Shown in pieces: positions 1 through 12,200 of a stretch of 64,000 bases of DNA. How positions within the stretch are numbered: position 1 is the first letter of the stretch; the number at the start of each line of letters is the position of its first letter. The stretch comes from Alloascoidea africana (Eukaryota > Ascomycota > Alloascoideomycetes > Alloascoideales > Alloascoideaceae). Under the pieces are notes generated by a model that was given only the letters and a program-made list of their open reading frames with translations, was not told the origin of the DNA and searched no databases. Location of the stretch: the NCBI GenBank assembly GCA_030581615.1, contig JAKTTT010000033.1:62001-126000 (forward strand), written 5' to 3'. The position numbers and the translations under genes were made by a program.

Positions 1-115
1 GATTGTAAAATAAGTGAATTAATTAGTTTATCTAAACCAAAACCCCAAATATATAATGAAGTTAACAAAAACTCCTAAACGTCAAAAAGATAAAGTCTAT
101 GAAGAGATTGTCAAT

Positions 116-362
116 TTACAACAAAAGGGCGGCAAGACCAGCAACGGCGGCACCGGCAACACCAGCAGAGATGACCTGGTTGTTTGAGGCAGCGTTGGAA
201 GGAGTGGTTCCATTGGTACCGTTGGTACTAAATACCCAGTGTTAGTGACTTTGGAATCAAGATGGGCATATAGTGTTCGGTATCAACTTACGAGTTGGTG
301 CCGTTATGGGCAGCAACGGCAGAGACAGCAGCAAGGGCGACGAAAACGGTCTTGAATTGCAT
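116..362 (-). CDS. Small GPI-anchored cell-wall-like protein (60 aa, one intron)
   Basis: Exons are 362..292 and 227..116; the intron (291..228, 64 nt) has a GTAAGT donor, a CTAAC branch point and a TTTAG acceptor. The spliced product has 60 residues. It has an N-terminal signal peptide (MQFKTVFVALAAVSAVAA), a short Asn/Thr/Ser/Gly stretch with several N-X-S/T sequons, and a C-terminal hydrophobic Ala/Gly/Val/Leu tail ending in LALLL-like residues, as GPI-attachment signals do. The mature peptide would be only about 20 residues, in the style of tiny mannoprotein or AGP-like anchors. A TATATAAAAG box on the minus strand at 492..501, about 130 bp before the start, suggests strong expression. 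Splicing is judged from the sequence only. No specific family is recognised. Confidence 0.75.
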
Positions 363-1736
363 TTTTGATAAGATGTGTGTATAGATTATTAGTGATAGGA
401 ACTTGGGCTGTTCTGCGATTAAGCGATTAGAAGACTTTGGTCTGTGTGATGGGGGAGAGAAGGAGAAGAAAAGGAAGGAGAGGAAGGAACGCTTTTATAT
501 AGCGCGCGCATTCTCTTCCAAATTTTTTTTTTTTCAGTTCAGGTGTGTAGAAGGTGAGTCAGGCGTGACGCGTCCGCACACTCGGCGTTATCATGCTCCT
601 CCCAACTTTATCCGGCCGGCGTCGCGATCCAGCCAGACCGCCCGGCCGTGAGGATCCATCGGGCCCGCAATCTAGCCTCCAGCGAGCCGTCTTGTCTGTT
701 TCAGGAGCAGGAGCAGGAGCAGCAGGAGCAGGAGCAGGCTGGCGGCGGGCTGGCGACGGGCTGGTGCTGGGGGAAAGGGACCGTTCCTTCTGTTTCGTAC
801 CCGTCCCTTTCGGTCCGCCCGTGCCATGCCATCATTCTGAGCACGGGCGTGTCGACTTTTTTCCTCCAGAGCGAGAGCGAGAGCGAGAGCGAGAAAGAGA
901 AAGAGAGATAGCGCCCGCCTTGCCATATTCCTCGCCTATCCACTTGGACATTTTCCTCTTGGTGCTCTTCGGCCCGGTATAGGCCATCCATAGAGACCTG
1001 GGGCACCATTGCTTTTTTCCTATTTCCCTTTTTCCCTTTTTCTGTGTATACCACGTCGCGTATATAGAGATCATCTGTAGATTAGTGTTAATGCACTAAA
1101 AAGCGTATACACACACATGTGAGCGGATGAACTTGGTTCTCATTTCTCTTCCTGACAAGTTACAGTTTATTAATTACAAATTTTGGAACAGATAAGCGAA
1201 GAAGCTTTTTCTTTTTCTTTTTTATTTTTGATGGTTGTGTTTATCGCTCATACCATACCAGTGAACGTGCGAGTACACACCATCATTCCGAATGGAAATG
1301 AATACTTTAAAACAGAAAAGCGCTGTTTATGCCCGCGCCATACCAGACCATTCATATCCATTCATACCCATTCCCTTTGCTTAAATCCTCCCTCCTCTGT
1401 GACGTGATTGGAACCACCGTTCTCGAAATCGGTGTTTGTCTAGCCCAGACAATAATCTACTTTGCTCAAGCACATGCCCGCAGCCAATCTATCTCATAGA
1501 TGTTATCATATCATCCAGTGAAAATATATTCTCATCCATCCTTGTTTCATATCCCCTTTCTCTCTCTCTCGTATTACTCATCCTCTACTAAGAACTTCTC
1601 TCTTCTCCTTCTACTAAACACCCATACACCTATCCAGAATGGCTTTCAACTTTCTCTTTTCCCAAAAAATTGAGACTGAAAAGTACAACTGATCTCAGAA
1701 TCATATTGTGCTGTGTGATATTCAAAATCAATATAG
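363..1736. other. Divergent intergenic region with microsatellites
   Basis: This is the promoter region between the small wall protein and RBA50. It contains an AGGAGC-type hexamer run (about 702-735), a GAGCGA/GAGAAA run (about 869-910) and pyrimidine-rich stretches near 1555-1620 just before RBA50. The part at 560-1000 is more GC-rich than its surroundings. I see no gene: the open frames here are low-complexity. Confidence 0.6.
492..501 (-). promoter_or_regulatory. TATA box of the small GPI protein gene
   Basis: The minus strand reads TATATAAAAG, about 130 bp upstream of the ATG at 362. This is a normal distance for a yeast TATA element. Confidence 0.5.
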
Positions 1737-3353
1737 ATGGACTTTTTCATAGGCGATATAGTTGAGCATGATCCTCCACCTCCTCCAACTATCCCTGTTT
1801 TCAACGTTGTTCCTCAACCACAAAGTGATAATGATGATGAGCCAGAGCCTAAGCAAAAAAATACAAAAGTGAGATCATCAGTGAGAGGATTCCCAGCGCA
1901 TAATACAAGAGAAAGGAAAACTCCATCAAAATGGCAACAGCGGTTGAAACAGCGAGGAATGGCACCAACCACTTCCCCTACCACCACCACCACCACCACA
2001 ATTACTACTCCTGCTAGGCCCAAGAATACAGACAAACTGATAAATGCATTTCAAGGAGATACCAATGCCCCCGCGAACAAAGCTTTATCCGAAAATGAAA
2101 AAATACATCTTGAAAACCTTGCCGTCTTGGCATCCATGTCTCAAGACGAAATTGAAAAGGAACGAGATGAGATCATGGCAAAGTTGGATCCAAAAGTTCT
2201 CAAGGGTTTATTACTAAGAGGAGAACGACAAGAACGAGAACGGGACAAAGAGCGAGACAAAGCAAATAAAAATGGAAATGTGCAATTTTATGATAACGAT
2301 ACAACACTAGAGTGTAATGGTGAATGGATTGGTGGTTATAGAGATGGCCGAAAGCCTGATTTTACCGAATTTGATATTGAGTCTGGTACAGAAAGCCAGT
2401 CCAAATCAAACACAAACACAAACACAAACATTTCCAATTCCAATTCCAAAAGTGCAATAAAGCAAGGTACCAAAGGAGAAGTCAAATCAGTCAGGTTTGA
2501 AGAAGAGACGAAACCGGAAACGGAAACAGCCTTACACAATTATGTTGCTGATGAGGAGGAGGATGAGGATAGAGCTCCGCTTTACTCAACGGCAAAACAA
2601 TTGGATTCTGTTCCTTCTAGAGAATACATCTCATCTATACATTTTACACGACCCGCACCAGTTGATGAATCTGAATACAAGGTTGATTTGGACGATCCTG
2701 ATTTTTTTGAAAAACTTCATGAAAAGTATTTCCCTGATTTACCGGTAAATCCTGAAAAACTGGAGTGGATGAAAACTAAAGTGGGCAAAAATCAAGACCA
2801 GAATGAAGAAGAAGAAGAAGAAAAAGAAGATGATGATACATATAATACCATTTCCGAAATCAGATTTGATTTGAAAGGAGACATGATTTCCCTTGCAGCG
2901 GGAAAGCGTATACCGTCTTATCTCGGTTTACATCACCATTCGGATAAACCTGATCAAGCAGGCTATACCTTGGCAGAACTTGCACATCTTGCACGTAGTA
3001 CGATTCCTGGACAAAGATGTGTTGCGATTCGGTCATTAGGCCGAATATTATACAAATTGGGGAAACAATACTACACAAAAGAACACGATGTTGTTGTAGG
3101 AGATGAGGAAGAAGAAAATAATGATAATGATAATGACCACAGGGATAATACACTGTGTGGAGAAAATGAGAATAGAACAGTTTCTGAATTTGAAATGGGT
3201 TTATGGGGTCTGATTGATGAATTGAGAATCGTTGAAACTTTGGAAGATGCAGCAGATGAGAAATTGACGAAAAATATAAGTGTTCGGAGTTATGCCATTG
3301 ATGCAATGTGGCTTTGGAAGAAAGGAGGAGGAAATAAGAGAAAGGCAAACTAA
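1737..3353 (+). CDS. RBA50: RNA polymerase II-associated protein, RPAP1/Rba50 family
   Basis: A 538-residue protein with the two hallmarks of the RPAP1 family. The N-terminal RPAP1 motif is at about residues 121-162 (ENLAVLASMSQDEI, then a KLDPKVLKGLL helix). The C-terminal RPAP1 domain is at about residues 374-443 (IRFDLKGDMI, then YTLAELAHLARSTIPGQR and IRSLGRILYKLG). The family acts in the assembly and nuclear import of RNA polymerase II. Saccharomyces Rba50 is somewhat shorter (about 440 residues). The extra length here is low-complexity: Thr and Asn/Ser runs around residues 80-95 and 220-240, and acidic blocks. There is no intron, and the ATG opens the frame. The family assignment is confident. 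Confidence 0.9.
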   Translation: MDFFIGDIVEHDPPPPPTIPVFNVVPQPQSDNDDEPEPKQKNTKVRSSVRGFPAHNTRERKTPSKWQQRLKQRGMAPTTSPTTTTTTTITTPARPKNTDKLINAFQGDTNAPANKALSENEKIHLENLAVLASMSQDEIEKERDEIMAKLDPKVLKGLLLRGERQERERDKERDKANKNGNVQFYDNDTTLECNGEWIGGYRDGRKPDFTEFDIESGTESQSKSNTNTNTNISNSNSKSAIKQGTKGEVKSVRFEEETKPETETALHNYVADEEEDEDRAPLYSTAKQLDSVPSREYISSIHFTRPAPVDESEYKVDLDDPDFFEKLHEKYFPDLPVNPEKLEWMKTKVGKNQDQNEEEEEEKEDDDTYNTISEIRFDLKGDMISLAAGKRIPSYLGLHHHSDKPDQAGYTLAELAHLARSTIPGQRCVAIRSLGRILYKLGKQYYTKEHDVVVGDEEEENNDNDNDHRDNTLCGENENRTVSEFEMGLWGLIDELRIVETLEDAADEKLTKNISVRSYAIDAMWLWKKGGGNKRKAN

Positions 3354-4020
3354 TATATTAGAGAAGCGTGTATATAGATGATGATGAAAAAAAAAAAAAA
3401 ATTGAATGCAGATCTGCCATTTAGCCGTAGAAAACACAGTTAATCACCAAAAAACAAGCTTTTTGGCTTTCCACGCGATGACCTGCTCTTGTACAGAAAA
3501 CATATCTTGGGAATTCACCAACATGTTTAAAACAGGCACCGAACCTTCCCAAAGGAAACGAGCGGCCTACTTGCCAGTCCACACACCCCACACCGACCAC
3601 TGCCAAATTACCAGATCGCCCGTGCTAATTGGAGAACCGCCCGGCCCGTGCCCCTCATCTCCATGTACTCAGCACAGGTTCCTCGCAGGTTCCTCACAGA
3701 TTTCTCCCAGATTTCTCCCAGATTTCTCAAGTTCCTCACATCCGCCTGTCCCCGCAGGTGGAGAGACACCAGCTGGGACAGAGAAAATCCCCCCCAAAAG
3801 GGCCCCAAGGGCAGGGTAACTGGGTGCTGGCGGCGGCAGGACTTCACACCATTCTAGACTGCACACATCCCTTCCTTCTTAAGGTCTGATGGCCTGCTTC
3901 TAAAAGGATTGTTTGTGTTTCTCTCCCTCGTTATAATCCACCTAATCCCCACATTTTTCAGTTGCGTTCCATTGGGGGGTTTCAAGCTGTCTCTAGCCCA
4001 TCATCAACATCATCATCATC
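3354..4020 (+). promoter_or_regulatory. Upstream region of the TAY1-like gene, with 11-bp minisatellite
   Basis: No gene is visible. The stretch holds five tandem 11-bp units at 3675..3729 (two of type CAGGTTCCTCR, three of type CAGATTTCTCM) and a CAT/ATC run directly before the ATG at 4021. Confidence 0.6.
3675..3729 (+). repeat. Five-copy 11-bp minisatellite
   Basis: Units start at 3675, 3686, 3697, 3708 and 3719. The first two share the core CAGGTTCCTC and the last three CAGATTTCTC. The 11-bp period is regular with no indels. Confidence 0.8.
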
Positions 4021-5700
4021 ATGATTTCAACTAACGTCTACTATCCAAGTCTTGGTATTGGACCTGGACCTGAACCCGTCAGATCCTACGGTACAAACCC
4101 CAATCCCTCGCAACAGGCCATCGACTATACCGCCGAAACGCAGGCAATTGACATTCTACGCGAGGTTGACGACATCTACAACGTCTGGCTGGATTCAGAC
4201 CTCGGGCTGGACGCCGAGGCGGCATCGCAGTTCCAGCTCCAGTTCCAGCTTCAACTACAATCACAGTCACAGTCACAGCCGCAGCGTCAAAGCATGCCTT
4301 CGTCATCTATCTACGCTGCTTCCTTTTCGGCTCCTGACCCGACGGCGGCCGACCTGGATTTATTCCGCCATCCACAACAAAGACAGAATTCCGTATGGGA
4401 GGTGGATTTTGGCCAGGAACAGGGACTTAGCGGTGTTAACGCCAGACCTCTCGATATCGATGAGAATAATACTCTTGGATTGAGAAATTCGGGTCCAAAT
4501 TCCGGTCTTGACAACCCTTGGAAATCGTGGATTGATCAATCCGACATCACCACCGTCCCCACAGGTCACTTGTCCCCTGACAATACACATAGTCCTCTCC
4601 ACCAACAAGGACAATTACCAACACAGCCTCAACAGCAGCCTCAACAGCAGCAGCAATCCCTGTGCGCATTTGCCCCACCATCAAGGGAGGACCAGAGTAA
4701 TGCGAGCCTGGACTTCGGACCTAGCATTATGCCGAGCGTTGCTCAATCCCTCCAATCAAAACCCCAGGGGACACGAGTCGTGGGGGCGTTCATGGGTCGA
4801 ACCGAGCCGATTGCTTCTTGTGTAAATATAAAACCAGGTAAGATTCAAAAGCCAAGTCGTAGAAAACGATTCATGTCTGTAAGTGATAATGGAACAACGA
4901 CTTTACAAAAAAACAAATGGACTGTAGAGGAAACAAACAACCTGATTCTTGGTTGTAAAGTGGTAAGTAATACCTTAAAAAAACATGTGGGGATTGTTTG
5001 AAAAGGCCCCCCTGTTTTTTCTTTTTTTTAGTTTTAGTTTTGGCTGGTCACAAGCTAACCTTTCAAATTGTTCTAGTGGGGAGTTGGCAATTGGAAAAAA
5101 ATAGTCGATGATCCAAATCTACAATTTGATAATAGGACCGCAACTGATTTGAAAGATCGTTTCCGATGTTCGTTCCCTGAGGAATATCACAAGTTGTATC
5201 CCAATGCAAGGACGCATAAAAGAAAGAGACTTTCCGAAGCCTCTGTTGTTGTCTCGTCTGCTTTACCAAAATCTGGTGGGTTTGTTTCAAACAGTGGCTC
5301 AAGGGGTTCAGTCAGTTCTGTTTCCTCTTCCACAGGGGTATCCCCATCCTCATTCACTTCTTCACCTCCTTCTTCTGACAATTCAGAAATCAAGGTCGAA
5401 CCCCTTAATGCCATGATGATGATACAACAGAGTAAGAACCAGGTTATTCAAGTTGGATTGATCAAGCCCAGTGAGCTTTCTCGAGTGGCTCGAAGAACAC
5501 GGCATGCTTTTATTCCAGATGAGGATAAAAGTATTCTTGCTGGGTTTCGAAAGTATGGAGCAGCATGGAACAAGATTCAATCGGATCCAGAATTAAATCT
5601 TTCTCATAGAAGTCGTACTGATTTGAGAGATCGATTCAGAAATAAGTATCCTGATTTGTACAAGCAACGAAACCGGAGAAACCAAAAGAAAATCCAGTAA
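4021..5700 (+). CDS. TAY1: Double Myb/SANT telomere-repeat-binding-type protein (TAY1/Teb1-like)
   Basis: Exons 4021..4962 and 5077..5700 are joined across a 114-nt intron (GTAAGT donor, CTAAC branch point, TTCTAG acceptor), giving 521 residues. The intron splits the first Myb repeat, and splicing restores it: KWTVEETNNLILGCKV joins WGVGNWKKIVDDP, ending in TDLKDRFR (about residues 299-345). A second Myb repeat is at about 452-505 (HAFIPDEDKSILAGFRKYG, W-KI, RTDLRDRFRNKYP). Two telobox-type Myb repeats (DLKDRFR/DLRDRFR) are the pattern of Yarrowia Tay1 and fission-yeast Teb1, which bind TTAGGG-like DNA at telomeres and in promoters. The N-terminal 290 residues are Gln/Ser/Pro-rich and probably disordered. 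A TBF1-like role is an alternative, but Tbf1 has a dimerisation domain and a single Myb. Confidence 0.8.
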
Positions 5701-6984
5701 TCATCATCTTTTCTGCTGTTCTTTTTGTTTTGCTTGCTCTCTGGCACTATGAGAATAGTATTTATTGAAGGAGATGAAAATCATAACGAGAAACCACCAG
5801 TGATGAAATCAATCAAATGGAGAGAGCGTGAAGGTAAACAGAAGGAAAGGAAGAGGATAGAGGTAGAAAAGATTGGGGGGATCTGGTGGAGTTATAGTCT
5901 TTGGAGGACTGACACTTCTCTTACCACAAAGGTTCTTGCTTTTCTGCTATTCCACGTGATTTACCCACGCTCTCCAAATTTCCATTTTCCATTTTTTTTT
6001 TTGGCTCTCTGCGGTTCTTTTATGCCTTTTGCCTTTTGTTTTATTTTGAAACTATTTATTTATTTATTTATTTATTTGTGATTATTACTATTAACTGGAG
6101 GGATTATTATAGATTCTGATTCTGATTCTGATTCCGATGCCGATTCCATTGTCAATTGCTTCTTCCAAAAACAATACCAAACAAAACCCTCCAAATTTTC
6201 ATCAGATTCTATATACGAAACTTCTATATGTTATATTTTCCCCCTCCCATATATTTATTCTTGGACAGATCCATGAACTAGCATTGATTGTTCAATTCGA
6301 TTCTTAAGTGGATTCAAAACTAACCATTCTGCTATATCGATGTGTGCCTTTTCCCCCTCCCATCTCAATCGTTAGTGGGGGTTGTTTTGTCCGGGTAACA
6401 GGTACCCACGCACATTTCCTAAATTGCGGACCACGAATTACACCCCGTTCCCGCTATTTCGCTGGTCACGCTCGGGCCGAGATCTGTGCTCCGGATCCGT
6501 CCATCGCCGCGGCAACAGCCACAAGAAGGCGGGCTGGCTCCAAAAATAATTGGCTCTCCCCCCTTTTTTCTCCTCGTCCATATTTTCCTTGTTTTTTCCC
6601 CAAGAGCTTTTCTTACTTGCCCTGCCCTGTCACACACACACACATATATAACAGGAGAGACTTATCCTACGCTGTTCAGAATAACCTTTTGGGAAGCAAG
6701 CCAGATCTGTTTTCTCTTCAGCTTCTTCTTGTTACACTCTGTCTATTCGCGTCCTCTTACGCTTACCCCCTTATTGTCGACAAACTACAAGCTTTCTCTT
6801 GGTTTCCCTTTGTCGTCCAAAAAAACTCCTTGTTTTTCTGGTTTTTTACTGGCCAATCATTTGCCACCGACGCCTTAGTTGAACACACCCCAACATCACG
6901 GTTACGGTTCTAACTGCACCACACGTACACCACACTTGTGCCGCTTTAAACAACACGTGCGCACATTTCCCGCAATTCACAAAT
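5701..6984. other. Intergenic region; no gene seen
   Basis: This is the 3' flank of the TAY1-like gene and the promoter of the next gene. It holds an ATTT tetranucleotide run (about 6053-6077), a GATTCT/GATTCC run (about 6113-6143) and a CA run followed by TATATA (about 6630-6650). The open frames at 6308..6913 and 6486..6878 lack protein-like composition. Confidence 0.6.
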
Positions 6985-8127
6985 ATGCAAACGAGAGCAC
7001 GTGTACCGGAAGAAGTGACTACAGGGACAGATGCGTGTCTTGGTAGAAAGAGGAAAGCACCTAGACTATCTGAGCTGGAGCATGATTCTGGTAAAAAAAT
7101 CAAGCTATGTACTTTCGGTTCTGACAAAGAGGTGCTCAAGTCTGGAAGAAGTACGCAAATACACGTTAGTTTTATAACGTGTTCATCGAGTGAGGATGAA
7201 GAAGAGGATGATTATTTATACAAGAGTTATAGAAGTGAGAGTGGGCGACGAGGTTCTAAAAAAACAAGTCGGAAAAATTGGGACTCGTGGAGGGATCCTC
7301 AATTGTCGTATCGGACCGCTCTGGAAATGGCAGTTGCGAAATACAGTGATGATGAAGATGATGAAACCTACAATGGAGATGAGCTTTCTGGTCTTGAATA
7401 CACGTTTCGGCGTCCATCCACAACTTCCAATACAGTTGGTGCACCTGCTGTTACTGTTCTTACTCCTATTCATTCCAACGTCCATCCTCAGGGATCAGAA
7501 ATCTCCGCATATACGCACAGGCTAAGCTCTGGTGGCGCCGGCAGTTGCAGCCATCGAACTTCTGTTGCCCATAACGATAGAGTAGCACGCCAGCGGTGTT
7601 TCGACTACCTGGTGTCCGCGATCGATGAAGCATGGGCTCGATGTTGTGACTGCTATACATACACCGATGATAAAGAATCGTCAAGTGGTAATGCTGCCTA
7701 TATGCCAAACACGCCATCAAGTATGAATTTTTCAGATGAGGATAATTCCGATGTGGAAAGACAGAAAACAGAGCCCGAAAATGTGCTCAATAATGATGAT
7801 CACTATGATTATGATGATGATGAAGATAGAGATGGAAATGGAAATGGAAATGGTCATGACTCTGATGACAATAATAGAACTAAAGAAGTTGCAAGCGCCG
7901 AGAATCCTTCACTGTTACGATTACAACAACTCAAGGATAGATTATTAAAGGCCAAATATTACCTTCAAGATTACGTTGAAAGTTCAGAACAGGATCTTTT
8001 TTGGAGACGATGGGATTTGGTCAAATACTCTGCAGTTGAGCTCGTTGAAGATGACGATGAGGACGCAGTTGTTGAGTCCGCTATAGATGAGCTAGAATCC
8101 GGTCGGTACTATGGAGTCTGCTTTTGA
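6985..8127 (+). CDS. Acidic protein of unknown function
   Basis: A 380-residue protein I cannot place in a named family. The N-terminus is basic (a GRKRKAPR patch near residue 21 could be nuclear targeting). It is followed by acidic and Ser-rich stretches and an Asp/Gly/Asn repeat block near 265-300. Two segments look folded. One is near residues 202-222, with RQRCFDYLVSAIDEAWARCC. The other is a C-terminal helical part at about 303-355, with LRLQQLKDRLLKAKYYLQD and FWRRWDLVKY. Good codon structure, a clean ATG and a long promoter support a real gene. A nuclear role is only inferred from composition. Confidence 0.75.
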   Translation: MQTRARVPEEVTTGTDACLGRKRKAPRLSELEHDSGKKIKLCTFGSDKEVLKSGRSTQIHVSFITCSSSEDEEEDDYLYKSYRSESGRRGSKKTSRKNWDSWRDPQLSYRTALEMAVAKYSDDEDDETYNGDELSGLEYTFRRPSTTSNTVGAPAVTVLTPIHSNVHPQGSEISAYTHRLSSGGAGSCSHRTSVAHNDRVARQRCFDYLVSAIDEAWARCCDCYTYTDDKESSSGNAAYMPNTPSSMNFSDEDNSDVERQKTEPENVLNNDDHYDYDDDEDRDGNGNGNGHDSDDNNRTKEVASAENPSLLRLQQLKDRLLKAKYYLQDYVESSEQDLFWRRWDLVKYSAVELVEDDDEDAVVESAIDELESGRYYGVCF

Positions 8128-9245
8128 GGTTCCATCATCTTCTACTTTCTACCACTATTATTATGGTTGCTTTTTTTTTGTTTGCTTTAAATCTTTTTGT
8201 GGGGGAAAGCCCATGTTCCCAATGATTATTTTGGGATCGTTGTTTTCCAACTACTGATAAGCGAGAGGTCACAGCAAATAGCTGCTGTACCCGGCTGCTT
8301 CTCAAACACATTGTCGCCGGATCATGTAAACGTGCTGACGAACCAAACCAAACCAAACTATACCCACCACTATCACCAACCTCTTGTCTTTTTGTTATTA
8401 TGGCGATTTACTCTGTTTATTCTACTCTCTTATATTTCTTGTATTATAGAACAAGCAACAGGCACTGGAGCCTGACTTGCCTTGACTTTACTCCACTGAA
8501 ACATTACCTTTTTTTTTATTATGAGCGTTCTTAATTATATAGGGAAAATGGTTGTTCTTTCTTTTATACTAGTAGCTTCCCCAGTAAATACGTCATCGGG
8601 ATATTGTACGCTAAGCGCCGCATGCCTTTTCTCTTCTCATCTCCAGCAGCCTCTCTCGACTCTCACTCTCTCGACTTTTCTCCTCCGACGATCACCCAAC
8701 TGATCAACATAAAAGAACAAGAACTGGGCGATTTCACCTGTACAGATCATCTTCTTCCTTATCGCCACCGTTTATTATCATTTTGTCCCGTCTCCACATC
8801 CGCGTCTTGCTGTTTCCCCATAACCCAAAGCCTCAAACACGACGAACCTTACACCCCATACTTCTTCTCATACTTCTGCTTCTCGTCCTCGATATCCACC
8901 ACCACCACAGCGACTACAACGTTTCTCTGTTCCCAGACTTGCTCGCTCTGTTCGGATGCACTAAACTGCTGTTAAACGTATGATCAGCTTGTTCATGATA
9001 TGAGATCAAACAGCCTTGGCTTGGATTTACACGTTAATTTACATATAATACCACATCATCCTTTGCATTGCAACAACTACAAATAAATAATCAGAAAAGA
9101 TATTAAAAAAGCAGTCCCATATCCTCCATCTTCTCCGTTTCTTTCAATAAAACCCAGCACTTGATAGATCTCATCCTCTTTCCTATACTCCTTCCTGTTT
9201 CTTCCTCCTTGGAACGGCCGCCTCCTCGCTTTTCGCTTTACAAAC
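8128..9245. other. Intergenic region; no gene seen
   Basis: This is the promoter and leader of the CLC gene. It contains T-rich and CT-rich tracts. A frame at 8604..8975 is a pyrimidine-rich chance frame. Confidence 0.5.
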
Positions 9246-12200
9246 ATGCCGCAGAACCACAACAAAAGTACAGATCAACCCCACAGCTCGGGCTCCTCCA
9301 GCGTAATAGCAGATCCACCAAGCACGAGAAAGAACGATGACCCCCCGGTTTCTCAGTCCCCCGTCGTTGAAACAACAACTGCTCCCCTCGACCATACTCA
9401 AAATCAGAACCAGCCCATGACAGCTGAACCTGGCTACCGCGCAAAGTTCCGCCAGATTTTGAGCGAACAGGGTTCTTCTTCATCACCAGTTTCAAGTCAA
9501 CAACCTAATCCCAATCCTCATCATCAGCAAAGCATACCCCATTTCCCTTCCTCAACGCTGCTGGATCTCGCTCGTCTATCTGCCGGAGCTGCTTCTCCTC
9601 TTCTCAAACACTCCTCCAGATCACATACCCCTTTTGGGGAACACAAGGATTTCCTGTCTCGAGATGCCAGTTATGGCGCCACTATAGACACCAGCTTGGC
9701 TGCTAACATTCCAGCTGCGGCTGCTGCTGCTGCTGCTACAGGCTCCAGAATCCTCCAAAGCAAGTCCACCAGGAGCATTAGGCATCTTGCAAGTAACCAG
9801 GCCGATTTCGAACTCGATCGCTCAAATCTTGCGACTCCAGATAGCGAGATATCAAACCTTGAAATCTCAGGACATAACGAGCTAGTGGAGGCGGTCCCCA
9901 TAGTGGAAAGGAATTTTTACGATGATTTTACCACTATTGATTGGGTTAATGACTATGTGAAACAGAGCATGCGAAGCTTTTCCTTGAGCCAATGGAAAGG
10001 TGCCCGAGGTCAACTTTTAAGAATTTATGATTCACTGCAAGGTTGGATTTTAATCACCATTGTGGCGGCTGGATTTGCCGTTGTTGCCTTTTTGATTGAT
10101 AAAGTTGAGTCGCTTCTGGTTGATATCAAACGCGGTTATTGTACAACAAACTGGCTTACAAAGGAGTCCATGTGTTGTGGACCACGAGAATCTACTTCTC
10201 CTTATGAAAAGACAGAGCCCTGTGCAGATTGGAAAGAATGGTCTGAAGTATTGGAAGGAGGTTTGGGTGACGTTGTCTCGATAGATTTCACAATCTATGT
10301 GCTTTTGTCACTTTTGTTTGCCTACGTTTCGGTTTTTCTCACTTTGCAAACCAAAACTACAAATCCAATCCCCATATCCCACTTATCTCCTTCTCCAGAA
10401 TCCAGCCCAAATGAATCGATAAAAGAGCGATTAAAGTCTGCAAACAAGACTGGCAACTCCAAGAACCGGACCATTTATACCGCTTATGGAAGTGGCGTGC
10501 CCGAGGTGAAAACAATCCTGTCCGGGTTTGTCATTAGAGGATTTCTGGGTACCAAAACCTTGGTTTATAAAAGTGTTGCATTGTTATTTGCAATCTGTTC
10601 AGGTCTCAACATTGGGAAAGAAGGACCCTATGTTCATCTTGCAACATGTGTGGGCAACATTTCCTGTCGTTTGTTTAAACGTTTCACGGAAAACGATTTA
10701 GAAAGAAGACAAATCTTGTCTGCTGCTGCAAGTGCAGGTGTTGCCCTAGCCTTTGGAAGTCCCCTTGGTGGAGTTTTGTTTAGCATTGAAGAGGTCAGTT
10801 ATTATTTCCCTTCTTCACAACTGTTTAGAGTGTTTTTCTGTGCTATACTCTCGGTTCTTTTCTTGAAATTCTTGGATCCTTATGGAACTGGTAAAACGGT
10901 GATATTTGCAGTTGAATATTCAAGTGATTGGCGTCCTATCGATCTATTCGTGTTTGCATTTTTGGGAATTTGTGGTGGACTTTTTGGTGCTTTTTTCTGC
11001 AAGTTTACCGCGTTTTGGTGGCCCGCCAAAATCAGATCAAACAGGTTTATTAAAGATAAACCTGTACGTGAAGTTCTAATTATTGCACTTATAACCGGTA
11101 TAACGACTTTCCACAATTTCTTCACCCGTCAGGCCGTCCCTGAATTGCTGTATCAATTGGCATCTCCTTGTCGCGTACGTAGTGCGGAAGATGCGGTTTG
11201 TCCTAATGATTTTGACCAGTTTCCCCAGGCAATTGCACAACTTTCCATTGCATTGGTTATCAAGGCGGTGTTATTCTCGATAACCTATGGGATAAAAGTT
11301 CCTGCTGGAATATACATTCCATCAATGGTCATTGGGGCATTTTTCGGTCGCATTGTAGGGATGCTATTGCAGTATTTACAATACAAGTTCCCACATTCTG
11401 TTTTCTTTGAAGGGTGTGTTCCAGGTGATAATGGATTTTGCACAGATGCTGGTATCTATGCAATGGTTTCAGCAGGTGCTTTTATGGCAGGTATAACTCG
11501 AATGAATATAACATTGGCAACAATTATATTTGAACTTACTTCAAGTCTCACATATGTTGTCCCGATAAGTGTTGCTATATTGACCTCGAATTGGATGGCA
11601 ACTCTGATAGAGCCCAAATCTTTATACGAGTTGATGATTATCAAAAACGATTTCCCATTATTGGATAACAGAAGTATTCCTGTATTCCCTGAAGCATCAA
11701 CTTTGGGTGATCTTGTTGAAGAGAATAACCAAAGGTCTCCTGAATTGCATGTTGTAATTGACATTACGGATTCTTGTTTTGTCTCGGCGCTTACGCTGCA
11801 ACATTGCCTCTCAAAACTTCAATCAAAGGGTATGATTGATGGTGGAATTGCATTCACTCGTAAAGATTACCAATCAAGAGACATTTTCGTTGGAATTATG
11901 AGTGCTCTCGAGTTGGAAATTTCGTTGGATAAGATTAGAGAATTTTGCTATGAGTTTGCATTTACAGATGAGATTTACTGTAAAGTTGGAGAAACTGGTC
12001 AGGAAGCTCATCATTGGGTACCCGATATACCCCGGAGTCCTACAGAAACAAGCAGACTTTTACCAACAGTGTCCAGAAATTCTTTACACTATTCAGAAGG
12101 TGCAAAGGGACACAGTAGAGTTACTTCTTCTTCATCACGACCGCCAATTTCAAGCTATCCCCATACGCCATCTGCGCTTTCGGTCCGATCTAGAGCAAAT

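Noticed and set aside
6308-6913. 201-codon plus frame upstream of the acidic unknown gene
   Set aside because: It lies in promoter sequence, is Phe/Pro/Ser-rich from pyrimidine tracts and does not start with ATG.
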